A stretch of DNA of 64,000 nucleotides from JAFDBW01 sp963825575. GTDB taxonomy: Bacteria; Desulfobacterota; Desulfuromonadia; Desulfuromonadales; BM103. Of the stretch, positions 45,369 to 54,412 are shown piece by piece; position 1 is the stretch's first letter, and the number at the start of each line of letters is the position of its first letter. The notes under the pieces were generated by a model that was not told the DNA's origin, searched no databases, and was given only the letters and a program-made list of their open reading frames with translations. The stretch lies in NCBI GenBank assembly GCA_963825575.1, contig CAWGUB010000018.1:124001-188000 (forward strand), read 5' to 3'. The position numbers and the translations under genes were made by a program.

Positions 45369-47114
45369 TCAATTCAACTCATAAATGACGATCGACGACC
45401 GGGCGTCAACGGTCATGCCCTTGTGCTGGAACTTGACCACCATGACCAGCTCGCTGCTGCCGTCGTTGTCGGCGTCGGCCAGAGCGAAATCGCCCAGGTA
45501 CCCTGACTGGGTGGAGGTTCGCCAGTTCTCGGTCAGGGCAAAGCCGTTCCAGGTCAGCGACACGACCCGGCTGCTCTGGAATTTGCGGTAGCGTTTGACG
45601 AGACGCTGGCCTTCGTTCTGGGCCACCAGAATCTCATTGCCCGGCAACATGACGATGCTCATCGGCAGGCAGGTCGGCAGCTCTGTTTCGTCCCTCAGTT
45701 CCTTGGCAAGGTTAAAGCAGGTCTCGGAGCCGCCGAAGTGGGTATTCGATGTCCACAGCTGTTCGCCGGCGGCTGACATCACCTTGAGGTAATCGTCAGC
45801 AGTCAGGTAGGCGTACCCGGACTGTCCGCTGACTTCGGCCAGCGGGCTGAAGTTGAGCAGGTTGAGTTCGATCGGCAGCGCGACCGGTTCACCTTCGACC
45901 AGCTTGTCGCCCTCGCGCTGCACCCGGAACAACGGGCCGGAGAAAATCGTGTTTTTTTCGCCAAAGACCGCGCTGCTGCCGCTGAGGCTCTGACCGACCA
46001 GCGCAGTGGCAGTCTCACCGGGCAGGGTCATGACACGCAGCAGCCAGCGGACACTTCTGGTGACAATCTGGTAATCGCTGCCGTTGTACTGGACGACAAA
46101 GGATGCCGCCCGCGATGCGCCGAGCGCCGAGACGTACAGCTCGGGGAGGCCGTTACCGTCGCCATCGAACGCATCGATGTCGAGCAGCTCGATGGCGGTC
46201 GGTCGCGGGACCCTGGCCACTTCGATGTACTCTCCATCGATGACCCTCGAAATCTGGATCGCATCTTCAAGTGCAATGGCGATTTCCTGGTGACCGTCGC
46301 CGTCGAAATCGGCAACCGCCAAGCCGACCGGGTGTCCTGCCATGTTGGGGCTCATCCAGATGCCCTTGCGGTCGAACTGCTTCTGCCGGATGATCGCTTG
46401 GTCGATTTCGGCAAAACGCTCCTCGTTGGTTTGGCCAAAGGTGCCCATCAGGGCGTTGGCGAACTGCTGCAAGATTCGTGGTTTCGGCCCGGAGGGCGTC
46501 GTCACCTGGGGCCTTGCAGGCACAGTGGCGCTGACCAGTTGCCGGTCTTCGGTCACTTCATAGCGGTGCAGTGTGTCACCCTGAGCGGTCGCCACCTCGA
46601 GTGCATCCGCCTGCAGGGTAAAGGTCAGCAAAGTCGCATCGCTCGCACCCTCATCCAGCCAGCGAAACTGTGGCAGGTTGAGCTTGACCAGGCGCACCAG
46701 TTCACTGCCGTTTTCAGTCGCATCGACAAACCGTGCCGGCACCTGCTCGAAACGCTTGACTGAAGCACCGTTTGCCGGTTCCAGTCCATCGGTCAGAACT
46801 CTGGCATAGGAATAGCCAGTGTAGATGCGTGTCACCTGGAGGAATCCGACAGCATCATCTACCGAACCGATCACTTCCTTGGTCTCAGGATGGAAAATCT
46901 TCTTCCCCGGTTTGACAACGGTGAGAATGTCGCCGATGTTCAGGTTGTCACGGGCGTCCAGGTCGACGATGTATTCGTCATTGATCGGCATCACCACGAG
47001 TCCCGACATGGTCGCAAAATCGGCCTGGACCTGATCGGAGAGTTCGGCCAATGCCGCCGCCGGAGGATAAATCAGAAGTAGAGCGATAAGGAGCAGTTTG
47101 ACAGTCGATTTCAT
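45369..47114 (-). CDS. exported VCBS/FG-GAP repeat protein
   Basis: A signal peptide (MKSTVKLLLIALLLIYPPAA) is followed by a domain of about 230 residues with no recognised family. Beta-propeller-like repeats with calcium-loop motifs come next: VADFDGDGHQEIAIA, DAFDGDGNGLPELYVSA and ADADNDGSSELVMV. The 581-residue protein is therefore a secreted or periplasmic propeller. The long frame to 47207 is open, but the signal peptide places the start at 47114. It is a single gene, and its ligand is unknown. Confidence 0.8.
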   Translation of the reverse strand: MKSTVKLLLIALLLIYPPAAALAELSDQVQADFATMSGLVVMPINDEYIVDLDARDNLNIGDILTVVKPGKKIFHPETKEVIGSVDDAVGFLQVTRIYTGYSYARVLTDGLEPANGASVKRFEQVPARFVDATENGSELVRLVKLNLPQFRWLDEGASDATLLTFTLQADALEVATAQGDTLHRYEVTEDRQLVSATVPARPQVTTPSGPKPRILQQFANALMGTFGQTNEERFAEIDQAIIRQKQFDRKGIWMSPNMAGHPVGLAVADFDGDGHQEIAIALEDAIQISRVIDGEYIEVARVPRPTAIELLDIDAFDGDGNGLPELYVSALGASRAASFVVQYNGSDYQIVTRSVRWLLRVMTLPGETATALVGQSLSGSSAVFGEKNTIFSGPLFRVQREGDKLVEGEPVALPIELNLLNFSPLAEVSGQSGYAYLTADDYLKVMSAAGEQLWTSNTHFGGSETCFNLAKELRDETELPTCLPMSIVMLPGNEILVAQNEGQRLVKRYRKFQSSRVVSLTWNGFALTENWRTSTQSGYLGDFALADADNDGSSELVMVVKFQHKGMTVDARSSIVIYELN

Positions 47115-47224
47115 TGGATTTCCGGTATTCGTTGCAAGATCAGGATGATAAAAACTGGGGTATTCTAGTCGTTTTTCATTGAAATGGGAAGCGTTAATCC
47201 ACGACAACTATTGAATTTGAAAGG

Positions 47225-47254
47225 AAAAGCCCGCTGCTTGCGCAGCGGGCTTTT
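47225..47254 (-). terminator. terminator after the porin gene
   Basis: AAAAGCCCGCTGC and GCAGCGGGCTTTT form a 13-bp perfect stem with loop TTGC, with A/T runs on both sides. It ends the porin transcript on the minus strand. Confidence 0.9.
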
Positions 47255-47286
47255 CAGGCTATGCATAAATACTGTTCTAAAGAATC

Positions 47287-48605
47287 TTAGAATTTGACGA
47301 AGATGCCGGTACCGGCGCGGAACGCATCATAATCTTCGTCAGTTGCGACACCCGCTTCTTGATAGTCCATGTCTTCGTACTGGAGCTGCAGCTGGATGCT
47401 GGTGTTGTCGAGAATGGCATAGGTCAGACCAGCAGCAAGCTGATAACCGTCAGACTCAACAAACTCGTCTTCTTCTTCGGACACGTAGGCAACCGAGGCG
47501 CCCAGGTTGAGACTGTCGCTCAGTTTGAAGCTGGAGTAGAGACGACCACCCACAACACCAGCGCTCATGCCGGTGAAGTCAAACGGACGGGGGAAAGTAA
47601 TCTCTTCGTTGCTCAGGCTGGTGCCGACATCGTAGATCGGGTCCCAACCGTTGAAGCCGTTGCCCAGGAGGACGTACTGCACTTCATCATCTTTGTCAGT
47701 ACCGGTGGCGTAGAAGAACTGGCCGCCGATGGTGATCATGTCGGTGGCGGCCATCGAGGCCTCGAGCATCACCTGGGTGCCGATGGCATCAACATCTTGC
47801 AAAACGCTGTTGATGAGGACGTCTTTAGCAGCGTCACCGGTGAAGAAGTCAATCTCACCAAACAGGTTGATGGCATCAAGCTTCAGATTGCCGCTGGCGA
47901 TCACGGCATAAACGTCTTCGTCCTGGTCGAGAACGCTGTTCTGGCCGGCAACATAAAGCCTGGAAGACCAGTTGTCGCCCTTGGGCTGGACGCCAGCACC
48001 GTACAGGAAGCCGTCATGCTTATTATGACGAAGGTCTGTACAGGCACGCCACCACCAGCAGTAGTAGTAGGATAAGCATAGCCTGCCGAACTGTCATTGT
48101 TGCGGTCAACGATGAAGAACGCTTCGACTTTCATGCCGGGGTTGAAGTCGAATACCAGGCCGTTGTCCTGGGTGTCAATGGCGAAGGTGCCAAAGGTGCC
48201 GAAGTACAGCTGACCGGCGCGCAGGTGATAGCCGTTCTTGGTGATGTCGAGGTGAGCGCGGTCCCACTGCTGCTGCGAACCGCCACGGCCGGAACCGAAA
48301 CCGTTGCTTCTCTCCGGGTTGCCGGGGCCGCCACCGAAACCGGAGTGATCACCCCAGTTGGTGCCTTCGGTGATGTCGGTGCGGAAGGTCACGCTGACGC
48401 CTTCAGCGACGGCGATCTTACCGGCGATGCGCAGGCGCTGGTTGGCCCAGGTAGTGGTGCTGTCGTCGTCGCTATCGTCGTCAACGTCGACGTGAAAAGC
48501 GCGAACGCGCATTTCGCCTGACAGGCTCAGACGATCTTCCGCAATAGCCGGGGTGACCATTGCTGCCAGCAGCAGAGCTGCTACCAAAACTTTTAACAAT
48601 TTCAT
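47287..48605 (-). pseudogene. outer-membrane porin-like protein, one frameshift
   Basis: The N-terminal part has a signal peptide (MKLLKVLVAALLLAAMVTPA) and starts the barrel with DRLSLSGEMRVRAFHVDVDD, an acidic stretch. After a frame change near 48040 it continues with HDGFLYGAGVQPKGDNW and a series of strands ending AFRAGTGIFVKF, with a terminal Phe as usual in outer-membrane barrels. Joined, it has about 438 residues. GAGGAGG precedes the ATG. A small lipoprotein gene lies 91 bp upstream in the same direction. It is probably a general or substrate porin. Confidence 0.78.
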
Positions 48606-48695
48606 GTGTTGCCTCCTCAAATAGAAAAATGGTTTTACTAACCTGCACCCGCCACAACAGCGGGCCAAGCCTTTGGAACAAACCTTTAAATTTAT

Positions 48696-48833
48696 TTACT
48701 CGATCGGTGCATCAAACTCGTAACCACAGGCAGGGCACTTGACGCGCACCTTGTCGCCCCCGCCGGTGCCGGCACACGCCACAAGAGAAACGATCATCAT
48801 AATTGTCAGTGTCCCGGTGAAAACCTTCTTCAT
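48696..48833 (-). CDS. small CPAC-motif lipoprotein upstream of the porin
   Basis: A 45-residue ORF starts MKKVFTGTLTIMMIVSLVAC with a lipobox (LVAC), then a Gly-rich spacer and DKVRVKCPACGYEFDAPIE. It has AGGAGG nine bases before the ATG. The mature part is only about 26 residues with one CPXCG knuckle, like half a zinc ribbon. It lies in the same direction as the porin, probably one transcript. I know no characterised homologue. The short length means standard gene finders may miss it. Confidence 0.7.
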   Translation of the reverse strand: MKKVFTGTLTIMMIVSLVACAGTGGGDKVRVKCPACGYEFDAPIE

Positions 48834-49147
48834 TCCCTGAAACCTCCTTTCACAATTTTTTGTTTGATTGCACCAAGCTCGGTCAAGAGTCCTGGAGCGT
48901 CATCAGTCGGCCCGCGGGGCTCAGACTGGTTGGTTCTAAAGGTACAACAATGATGCCAAGTTGGCAGAAGGCCACAAGATAACCGAAGAGGCCTGTTTTT
49001 ACAAGCTTTTTTTTGTATTCCAGCAAAAAACTAATTGTTTTTTTAATCAATCCGTCAGCAGGAGTGTTGTCACTCCAACACAGTGTCGCAAAATTTCAAC
49101 GAAAACGGCAGTGCAGTCAAACAGGCATTCACTTTTTTTGCGACCGT
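48834..49147. other. intergenic region with possible sigma-54-type promoter
   Basis: The minus strand at 48944-48958 reads TGGCATCATTGTTGT, a near match to TGGCAC-N5-TTGC. It lies about 110 bases before the small lipoprotein. The last base of the -12 element is a T, as in the hsp20 case. The rest is AT-rich with no gene seen. Confidence 0.35.
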
Positions 49148-49669
49148 TCACGACCCTGTTTCAGCAACCGGCGGCAGGTGCTCCCTGACCATGGCGGCGA
49201 TATCTTCTGCCGAGACGTTGCGCCCGGCGCTGTCGAAGCGGATGACCTGGTCCGCATCGACCAGCAGCAAGCGCGGGATCAGGTAGACGTTGTAGGCATC
49301 GTAAACCTGGCCGTCGTCGAGCAGCGCGTGGAAGGTCATCGGGTACGCCGTGCCTTCAACATACCTGGCCACGGTTGCTTCGGAATCCTTGACGAAAACC
49401 TCGAGGAACGCGACGTTGCCTGCCGCCAGGTCGTTGCCGGCCCTGGCGATTTCGCCGGAGAGCTGCTGGCAGGTCGGGCACCAGGTCGTCGCCAGCTTGA
49501 GCAACACCAGCCGGCCCCTGAAATCGGACAGGCTGACCTCTGCGCCGGCAATCGACTTCAACGTGAAATCCGGCGCCGGTTCACCCGCCTCGATCGCGCC
49601 GACGGGATTCGCGAAAATAACCATAATGGCAAAGAGCGAAACAATGAAAACCCGTTTGCTGAAATTCAT
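49148..49669 (-). CDS. TlpA/ResA-like thiol-disulfide oxidoreductase
   Basis: The protein has a signal peptide (MNFSKRVFIVSLFAIMVIFA) and a thioredoxin fold with active site WCPTC near residue 64, after APDFTLKSIAGAEVSLSDFR. The region YLIPRLLLVD holds the cis-Pro loop. Such exported proteins reduce apocytochrome c or other extracytoplasmic disulfides. The open frame begins at 49684; the Met at 49669 is preferred because the signal peptide fits it better. It is a single gene. Confidence 0.85.
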   Translation of the reverse strand: MNFSKRVFIVSLFAIMVIFANPVGAIEAGEPAPDFTLKSIAGAEVSLSDFRGRLVLLKLATTWCPTCQQLSGEIARAGNDLAAGNVAFLEVFVKDSEATVARYVEGTAYPMTFHALLDDGQVYDAYNVYLIPRLLLVDADQVIRFDSAGRNVSAEDIAAMVREHLPPVAETGS

Positions 49670-49934
49670 AAGGACTCTTTTCATGGCTTCAGCAAAGAGC
49701 CGCCAACCGGGTTAATCAGGACCTGCAAAGAGGTTTCCGGTCGAACAGCTTTTCGCAGTATAGAAACGCTGTTTTTTATTTGTCAAGAACAAAAGTTAAA
49801 ACAACGCATTGAGCCCCTCATTGCTGTTAAATACAGAGAGATATGCAATTAAAACATTGTTATGTTAGAGGAGCCAAATCTTGTCGTATGCAGACCATAA
49901 TATTTGCGCCGAAGAGCGAAAGAAGGTCATGCTT

Positions 49935-50034
49935 GCCACGAAGGCACGAAGACACGAAGGGACCCGTCTTGTGGGTACAAACTGATCTTTACCAAAATAC
50001 AAAAATATCCCCTGTGTCTTGGTGTCTTAGTGGC
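49935..50034. repeat. family A palindromic repeat
   Basis: The left arm GCCACGAAGGCACGAAGACA (49935-49960 with continuation) and the right arm (50011-50034, ending CTTAGTGGC) are inverted complements of about 26 nt around a 50-nt core. The octamer period CACGAAGR is nearly perfect in the left arm. It lies 38 bp beyond the mce stop. Confidence 0.75.
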
Positions 50035-50072
50035 TATTTTTAAATAAGTGCCAAAAAATTGTAACACAGGCC

Positions 50073-50480
50073 TCAGTGAACGCCCGGCTCGCAAAGCTCG
50101 GTCAGCACCCCGCCGCTGGCCCTGGGATGCATGAACGCGATCCGGGTGTTGTGCGCGCCGGTACGCGGCGCTTCGTCAATCAGCCGGACCCCTTCGGCCT
50201 TGAGCGCGGCCAGGCGCTCTTCCAGGTCTGCGACCTCGTAGGCGACATGATGGACGCCGGGACCATTTTTTTCAAGGAACTTCGCAACCGGCGAATCATC
50301 GGCGGTCGGCTCGAGCAGCTCGATGCGGCTCTCGCCCACGGCAAAAAAGGCGACCTTGACTTTCTGCTCCGCGACCACCTCGGTCCCCTCGAACTCCATA
50401 CCGAGGACATCCCGGTAGAACGGCGTGGCTGCTTCGATGCTGGCAACGGCGATACCGATGTGACTGATTTTCTTGGGCAT
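50073..50480 (-). CDS. mce: methylmalonyl-CoA epimerase
   Basis: The enzyme interconverts (R)- and (S)-methylmalonyl-CoA. The 135-residue protein of the VOC superfamily has the metal ligands expected in this family: His in ISHIGIAV, Glu in SRIELLEP, His in GPGVHHVAYEV and Glu in GGVLTELCEP. It forms part of the methylmalonyl-CoA module: regulator, mutase, MeaB and epimerase in one direction. A GxxExxY-containing element now sits between meaB and this gene. Confidence 0.95.
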   Translation of the reverse strand: MPKKISHIGIAVASIEAATPFYRDVLGMEFEGTEVVAEQKVKVAFFAVGESRIELLEPTADDSPVAKFLEKNGPGVHHVAYEVADLEERLAALKAEGVRLIDEAPRTGAHNTRIAFMHPRASGGVLTELCEPGVH

Positions 50481-50526
50481 GGTTATGAACCTCGTTTGTT
50501 AGGGATTGGGTTAGCAGTATAATTAT

Positions 50527-51043
50527 TTAACGCAAAGACGCAAAGGTGAGAGGCAAGACGCAAAGACAAAGCAAATCTAGGACAATTTATTTACAACCCT
50601 TTTGACTCCTTTTTGCAACATTTCGTTCTCCAAAATTGAGGATAAGGCCAAGCTTTTTGCTTTGCAACTCTTAAATATGTCAAAAGCTGAGCTTCATAAA
50701 TTGGATTGTGTCTTTCAGTTGCCTTTATTTCTACAACTACTTTTTCATTAACGAGGATATCCAAGATAAGGTTCTTACCCAGCAACGTTCCCTTGTATTG
50801 GACGGGAACTACTTTTTGACGATCTACGGTCAACTTTTTCAATATTAGCTCACGACATAGCGCCTCTTCATAGATGTGCTCCAAGAAACCAGGGCCACCA
50901 AGCTCTTTATGAACCTCGATAGCAGCCCCAATAACAACATTGCTGATTTCATTCTCTGTCATTTCCCCTCCTTAAAATGAATAACCACAAGATTTAATAT
51001 CTTTCTTTGCGCCTTGCCTCTCACCTTTGCGTCTTTGCGTTAA
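50527..51043. mobile_element. GxxExxY element with 40-bp terminal inverted repeats
   Basis: The left terminus (50527-50566, starting TTAACGCAAAGACGCAAAGG) and the right terminus (51004-51043) are inverted copies with 39 of 40 positions equal. Each contains CGCAAAGR octamers. Only the GxxExxY gene lies between them, about 440 bp. The element sits in the meaB-mce spacer, 46 bp from mce and 4 bp from the meaB stop, and disrupts neither gene. No clear target-site duplication is seen beyond an AT-rich TTAA at both ends. No transposase other than the GxxExxY product is present. Confidence 0.75.
50577..50962 (-). pseudogene. GxxExxY protein (PD-(D/E)XK nuclease-like), two frameshifts near the end
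   Basis: The GxxExxY signature is GFLEHIY near residue 25. The PD-(D/E)XK-like core is LILDILVNEKVVVEIKA. These proteins form a widespread family of unknown function. The first frame ends as AWPYPQFWRTKCC at 50591; other frames continue LGLILNFG and then ENEMLQKGVKRVVNKLS, which fits the family. Indels are therefore at about 50655 (run of T) and 50630. The start and core are intact. The gene is alone inside terminal inverted repeats. Confidence 0.8.
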
Positions 51044-51047
51044 AAAA

Positions 51048-52025
51048 TCAGTTCCGCTTGAAAGCCTCCAGCAATCGCCTCGCCGCCGCGCTCGGTGTGG
51101 TCATGCCGCTGGCCACGGCATCCTGCACCTGCCCCAGCAGCGCTTCGACGTTGCGGTCGCGCAGGAACATTTCCTTGATGTCGTCGATCAGCAGGGTCCA
51201 CATCCAGTCGCTGGCCTGCAAGCGGCGCTTGTTCTCGAGTTCGCCGCTTGCCTGCATGCGGTTACGGAAATCCACGATCACCGCCCAGGCTTCGGTGATC
51301 CCCTCACCATGCAGGGCGCTGCAGAGCAGGGCCGGCACCTGCCAGTTGAGGCTTTTCGGCTTGAGCATGTGCAGGGCGTTGGCATATTGCTGGCGGGCCA
51401 GATCGGCCTTGGGACGGTTGTCGCCCTCAGCCTTGTTGATCAGGATCGCATCGGCGATTTCCATGACGCCGCGCTTGATCCCCTGCAGTTCGTCGCCGGC
51501 GTTGGGCAGCTGCAGCAGGAGGAAGAAGTCGACCATCGAGGCGACGGTGATCTCGGACTGGCCGACGCCGACCGTTTCGACGATGATCACATCAAAGCCG
51601 GCGGCTTCGCAGACCAGCATCGTCTCGCGGGTCTTGCGGGCGACGCCGCCGAGGGTCTGACCGGCAGGGGACGGGCGGATAAACGCGTTGGCCTGGCGGG
51701 CCAGCTCTTCCATGCGCGTCTTGTCGCCGAGAATGCTGCCGCCGGAAATTTGCGATGAAGGATCGACGGCGAGCACCGCCACCCGGTGGCCCTGCTGCAG
51801 CAGGTACATGCCGAAGGCTTCGATAAAGGTGCTCTTGCCGGCGCCGGGCACGCCGGAGATGCCGATCCGGATCGAGTTGCCGGTATCCGGCAGCAGCTCG
51901 TCGAGCAGGGTGGTTGCGGCCAGGGAGTGGTCAAGGTTGCGGCTTTCGATCAGGGTGATCGCCTTGGCCAGGGCACGGACGTTGCCGGCACGAACCCCGT
52001 CTGCAATGTCTTGGAGTTTGATCAT
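51048..52025 (-). CDS. meaB: MeaB-type GTPase of methylmalonyl-CoA mutase
   Basis: MeaB guards and reloads the adenosylcobalamin cofactor of methylmalonyl-CoA mutase. The 325-residue G3E GTPase has the P-loop GVPGAGKST, VDPSS (switch I), ETVGVGQSE (switch region) and NKAEGD (nucleotide specificity). The start at 52025 (MIKLQDIADGVRAGN) is preferred to a longer frame that runs into a repeat. It lies downstream of the mutase, with the family A repeat between them. Confidence 0.96.
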   Translation of the reverse strand: MIKLQDIADGVRAGNVRALAKAITLIESRNLDHSLAATTLLDELLPDTGNSIRIGISGVPGAGKSTFIEAFGMYLLQQGHRVAVLAVDPSSQISGGSILGDKTRMEELARQANAFIRPSPAGQTLGGVARKTRETMLVCEAAGFDVIIVETVGVGQSEITVASMVDFFLLLQLPNAGDELQGIKRGVMEIADAILINKAEGDNRPKADLARQQYANALHMLKPKSLNWQVPALLCSALHGEGITEAWAVIVDFRNRMQASGELENKRRLQASDWMWTLLIDDIKEMFLRDRNVEALLGQVQDAVASGMTTPSAAARRLLEAFKRN

Positions 52026-52037
52026 AGGTAAAAGCTT

Positions 52038-52117
52038 GCCACAAAGACACCAAGACACCAAGAAAAGTCTTTAAAGTTTATGCAAAAAAAATCTTTGTGC
52101 CTTTGTGTCTTCGTGGC
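52038..52117. repeat. family A palindromic repeat between meaB and the mutase gene
   Basis: The left arm starts GCCACAAAGACACCAAGACA and the right arm ends TGTCTTCGTGGC. They are inverted complements of about 28 nt with a core of about 25 nt. Confidence 0.75.
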
Positions 52118-52170
52118 TCAAAAGAAAAGGGCAGACTCGCGCCTGCCCTCCGTTACTTGGCCATCTTTGC

Positions 52171-54315
52171 TTATTTCTGTTTCTCTTCGATCGCGTCGAG
52201 GGTCTGGGTGGCCGAGGTGACGATCGGGGTACCGGGACCGAAGATTTTGGCGGCGCCGGCAGCGTAGAGTTCAGCATAATCCTGGCGCGGGATAACCCCG
52301 CCACAGACGATGGCGATATCTTCGGCACCCAGTTTTTTCAGCTCGGCGGCCAGCTGCGGCACCAGGGTCTTGTGCCCGGCGGCCAGACTTGAGACGCCGA
52401 CCACATGAACATCGTTTTCAACCGCCATCTTGGCGGCTTCTTCCGGGGTCTGGAAGAGCGGTCCGACGTCGACGTCAAAACCGGCATCGGCATAGGCGGT
52501 CGCCACCACCTTGGCGCCGCGGTCGTGGCCGTCCTGCCCCATCTTGGCGACCAGGATGCGTGGGCGTCGGCCGTCTTTTGCGGTAAAGGCATCGACCCGC
52601 TTTTTCAGCTCGGCAAAATTCTCGTCATTTTCGACCACGGACCCGTATGCTCCCGAGACAAGTTTGATCTCCGCCTTGTGGCGGCCGAAAACCTTTTCCA
52701 TGGCATCGGAGATTTCCCCGACGCTGGCCCGCAGGCGGGCGGCCTCGACACAGAGGCCAAGCAGGTTCTGCTTGTCATCTTCGCACGCCGCGGTAATCGC
52801 GGCAAGCGCCTTCTGGCAGGCCTGCTCGTCGCGCTCGGCACGCATCTTTTCAAGCCGGGTGATCTGCGACTTGCGCACCGCGGTGTTGTCGACATCGAGG
52901 ACATCAATCGGGTCTTCCTCGGCCAGCTTGTACTTGTTGACGCCGACAATCACGTCGCGGCCGCTGTCGATCGCCGCCTGCTTCTTGGCTGCCGACTCTT
53001 CGATGCGCAGCTTCGGCATACCGGTCTCGATCGCCTTGGTCATGCCGCCCAGGCCGTCGATCTCGTCAAGGATCTTTTGTGCCTCTTCGATCAGCGAAGC
53101 GGTCAGCGATTCGACATAGTAAGAACCGGCCAGCGGATCGACCACGTTGGTGACGCCGCTCTCCTCCTGAATGATCAACTGGGTATTGCGGGCGATGCGC
53201 GCCGAATGATCGGTCGGCAGGGCGATCGCCTCGTCGAGGGCATTGGTATGCAGCGACTGGGTGCCGCCAAGCACGGCCGCCAACGCTTCGAGGGTGGTGC
53301 GCACGACGTTGTTATAGGGGTCCTGCTCGGTGAGGCTCCAGCCGGAGGTCTGGCAGTGGGTGCGCAGCATCAGCGACTTGGGGTTCTTAGGCTCGAAACG
53401 CTTCATCAGGTGGGCCCAGAGATAACGGGCGGCACGCAGCTTCGCGGCCTCCATGAAGAAGTTCATGCCGATGGCGAAGAAGAACGAGAGCCGCGGCGCG
53501 AAGGAGTCGACGTCGAGCCCCTTGTCGATCGCGGTCTTGACGTACTCGATGCCGTCAGCCAGGGTGAAGGCCAGCTCCAGGGCGTTGTTGGCGCCGGCTT
53601 CCTGGATGTGGTAGCCGGAGATCGAAATTGAGTTGAAGCGCGGCATGTACTGGCTGGTGTACTCGATGATGTCGGCGATGATCCGCATCGAGGGCGCCGG
53701 CGGGTAGATGTAGGTGTTGCGGACCATGAACTCCTTGAGGATATCGTTCTGGATGGTCCCGGCCAGCTGCTCCCGGGAAACGCCCTGCTCTTCGGCGGCG
53801 ACGATGTAGTTGGCCATGATCGGCAGGACCGCACCGTTCATGGTCATCGACACCGAGACCTTGTCGAGGGGGATATCGCCGAACAGGATCTTCATGTCCT
53901 CGACCGAGTCGATGGCCACCCCGGCCTTGCCGACGTCACCGACCACGCGCGGATGGTCCGAATCGTAGCCGCGATGCGTGGCCAGGTCGAAAGCCACCGA
54001 AAGCCCCTGCTGCCCGGCGGCGAGGTTGCGCTTGTAGAAGGCGTTCGATTCTTCAGCCGTGGAAAAACCGGCATACTGGCGAACCGTCCAGGGCCGGCCG
54101 GCGTACATGGTCGCCATCGGCCCGCGGGTAAAGGGCGCCAGCCCCGGCAATGAACCGGTCGTCTCGAGCTTTTCAAGGTCTTCTGCGGTATAGAGCGGCT
54201 TGACCGTAATCCCTTCCGGGGTCTCCCACTTGAAACCGGAGAGATCGTCGGTCTTTTTTTCCTTCTTGGCCAGAGCTTCCCAGTCGGCCAGACTCTTCTT
54301 GTCGAAACAGCTCAT
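52171..54315 (-). CDS. methylmalonyl-CoA mutase, single-chain type
   Basis: The enzyme converts (R)-methylmalonyl-CoA to succinyl-CoA with adenosylcobalamin. The 714-residue catalytic protein has the TIM barrel (RPWTVRQYAGFSTAEESNAF, RGYDSDHPRVVGDVGKAGVA, and later MLRTHCQTSGWSLTEQDPYN). The C-terminal cobalamin-binding domain carries the DxHxxG motif in KMGQDGHDRGAKVV. A full-length single catalytic chain with the B12 domain is the usual large-subunit form. It is preceded by the XRE-cupin regulator gene and followed by meaB and mce. Confidence 0.97.
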   Translation of the reverse strand: MSCFDKKSLADWEALAKKEKKTDDLSGFKWETPEGITVKPLYTAEDLEKLETTGSLPGLAPFTRGPMATMYAGRPWTVRQYAGFSTAEESNAFYKRNLAAGQQGLSVAFDLATHRGYDSDHPRVVGDVGKAGVAIDSVEDMKILFGDIPLDKVSVSMTMNGAVLPIMANYIVAAEEQGVSREQLAGTIQNDILKEFMVRNTYIYPPAPSMRIIADIIEYTSQYMPRFNSISISGYHIQEAGANNALELAFTLADGIEYVKTAIDKGLDVDSFAPRLSFFFAIGMNFFMEAAKLRAARYLWAHLMKRFEPKNPKSLMLRTHCQTSGWSLTEQDPYNNVVRTTLEALAAVLGGTQSLHTNALDEAIALPTDHSARIARNTQLIIQEESGVTNVVDPLAGSYYVESLTASLIEEAQKILDEIDGLGGMTKAIETGMPKLRIEESAAKKQAAIDSGRDVIVGVNKYKLAEEDPIDVLDVDNTAVRKSQITRLEKMRAERDEQACQKALAAITAACEDDKQNLLGLCVEAARLRASVGEISDAMEKVFGRHKAEIKLVSGAYGSVVENDENFAELKKRVDAFTAKDGRRPRILVAKMGQDGHDRGAKVVATAYADAGFDVDVGPLFQTPEEAAKMAVENDVHVVGVSSLAAGHKTLVPQLAAELKKLGAEDIAIVCGGVIPRQDYAELYAAGAAKIFGPGTPIVTSATQTLDAIEEKQK

Positions 54316-54336
54316 ATTTTAAATCCTTTCAGGATT

Positions 54337-54409
54337 TGGGGGCTGGGGACTCGGGGCTGGAGTCTGGTTGTTTGTCTACCAGTCTCGAGCCTCCAGCCCC
54401 CAGCCCCCG
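54337..54409. repeat. family B palindromic repeat
   Basis: Left arm 54337-54368 (GGGGGCTGGGGACTCGGGGC..) and right arm 54378-54409 (..CCAGCCCCCAGCCCCCGC) are inverted complements with a 7-nt period. It lies between the regulator stop and the mutase start. Confidence 0.75.
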
Positions 54410-54412
54410 CAC

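Noticed and set aside
52405..53631. 408-codon open frame on the plus strand
   Set aside because: It is antisense to methylmalonyl-CoA mutase and only reflects codon composition.
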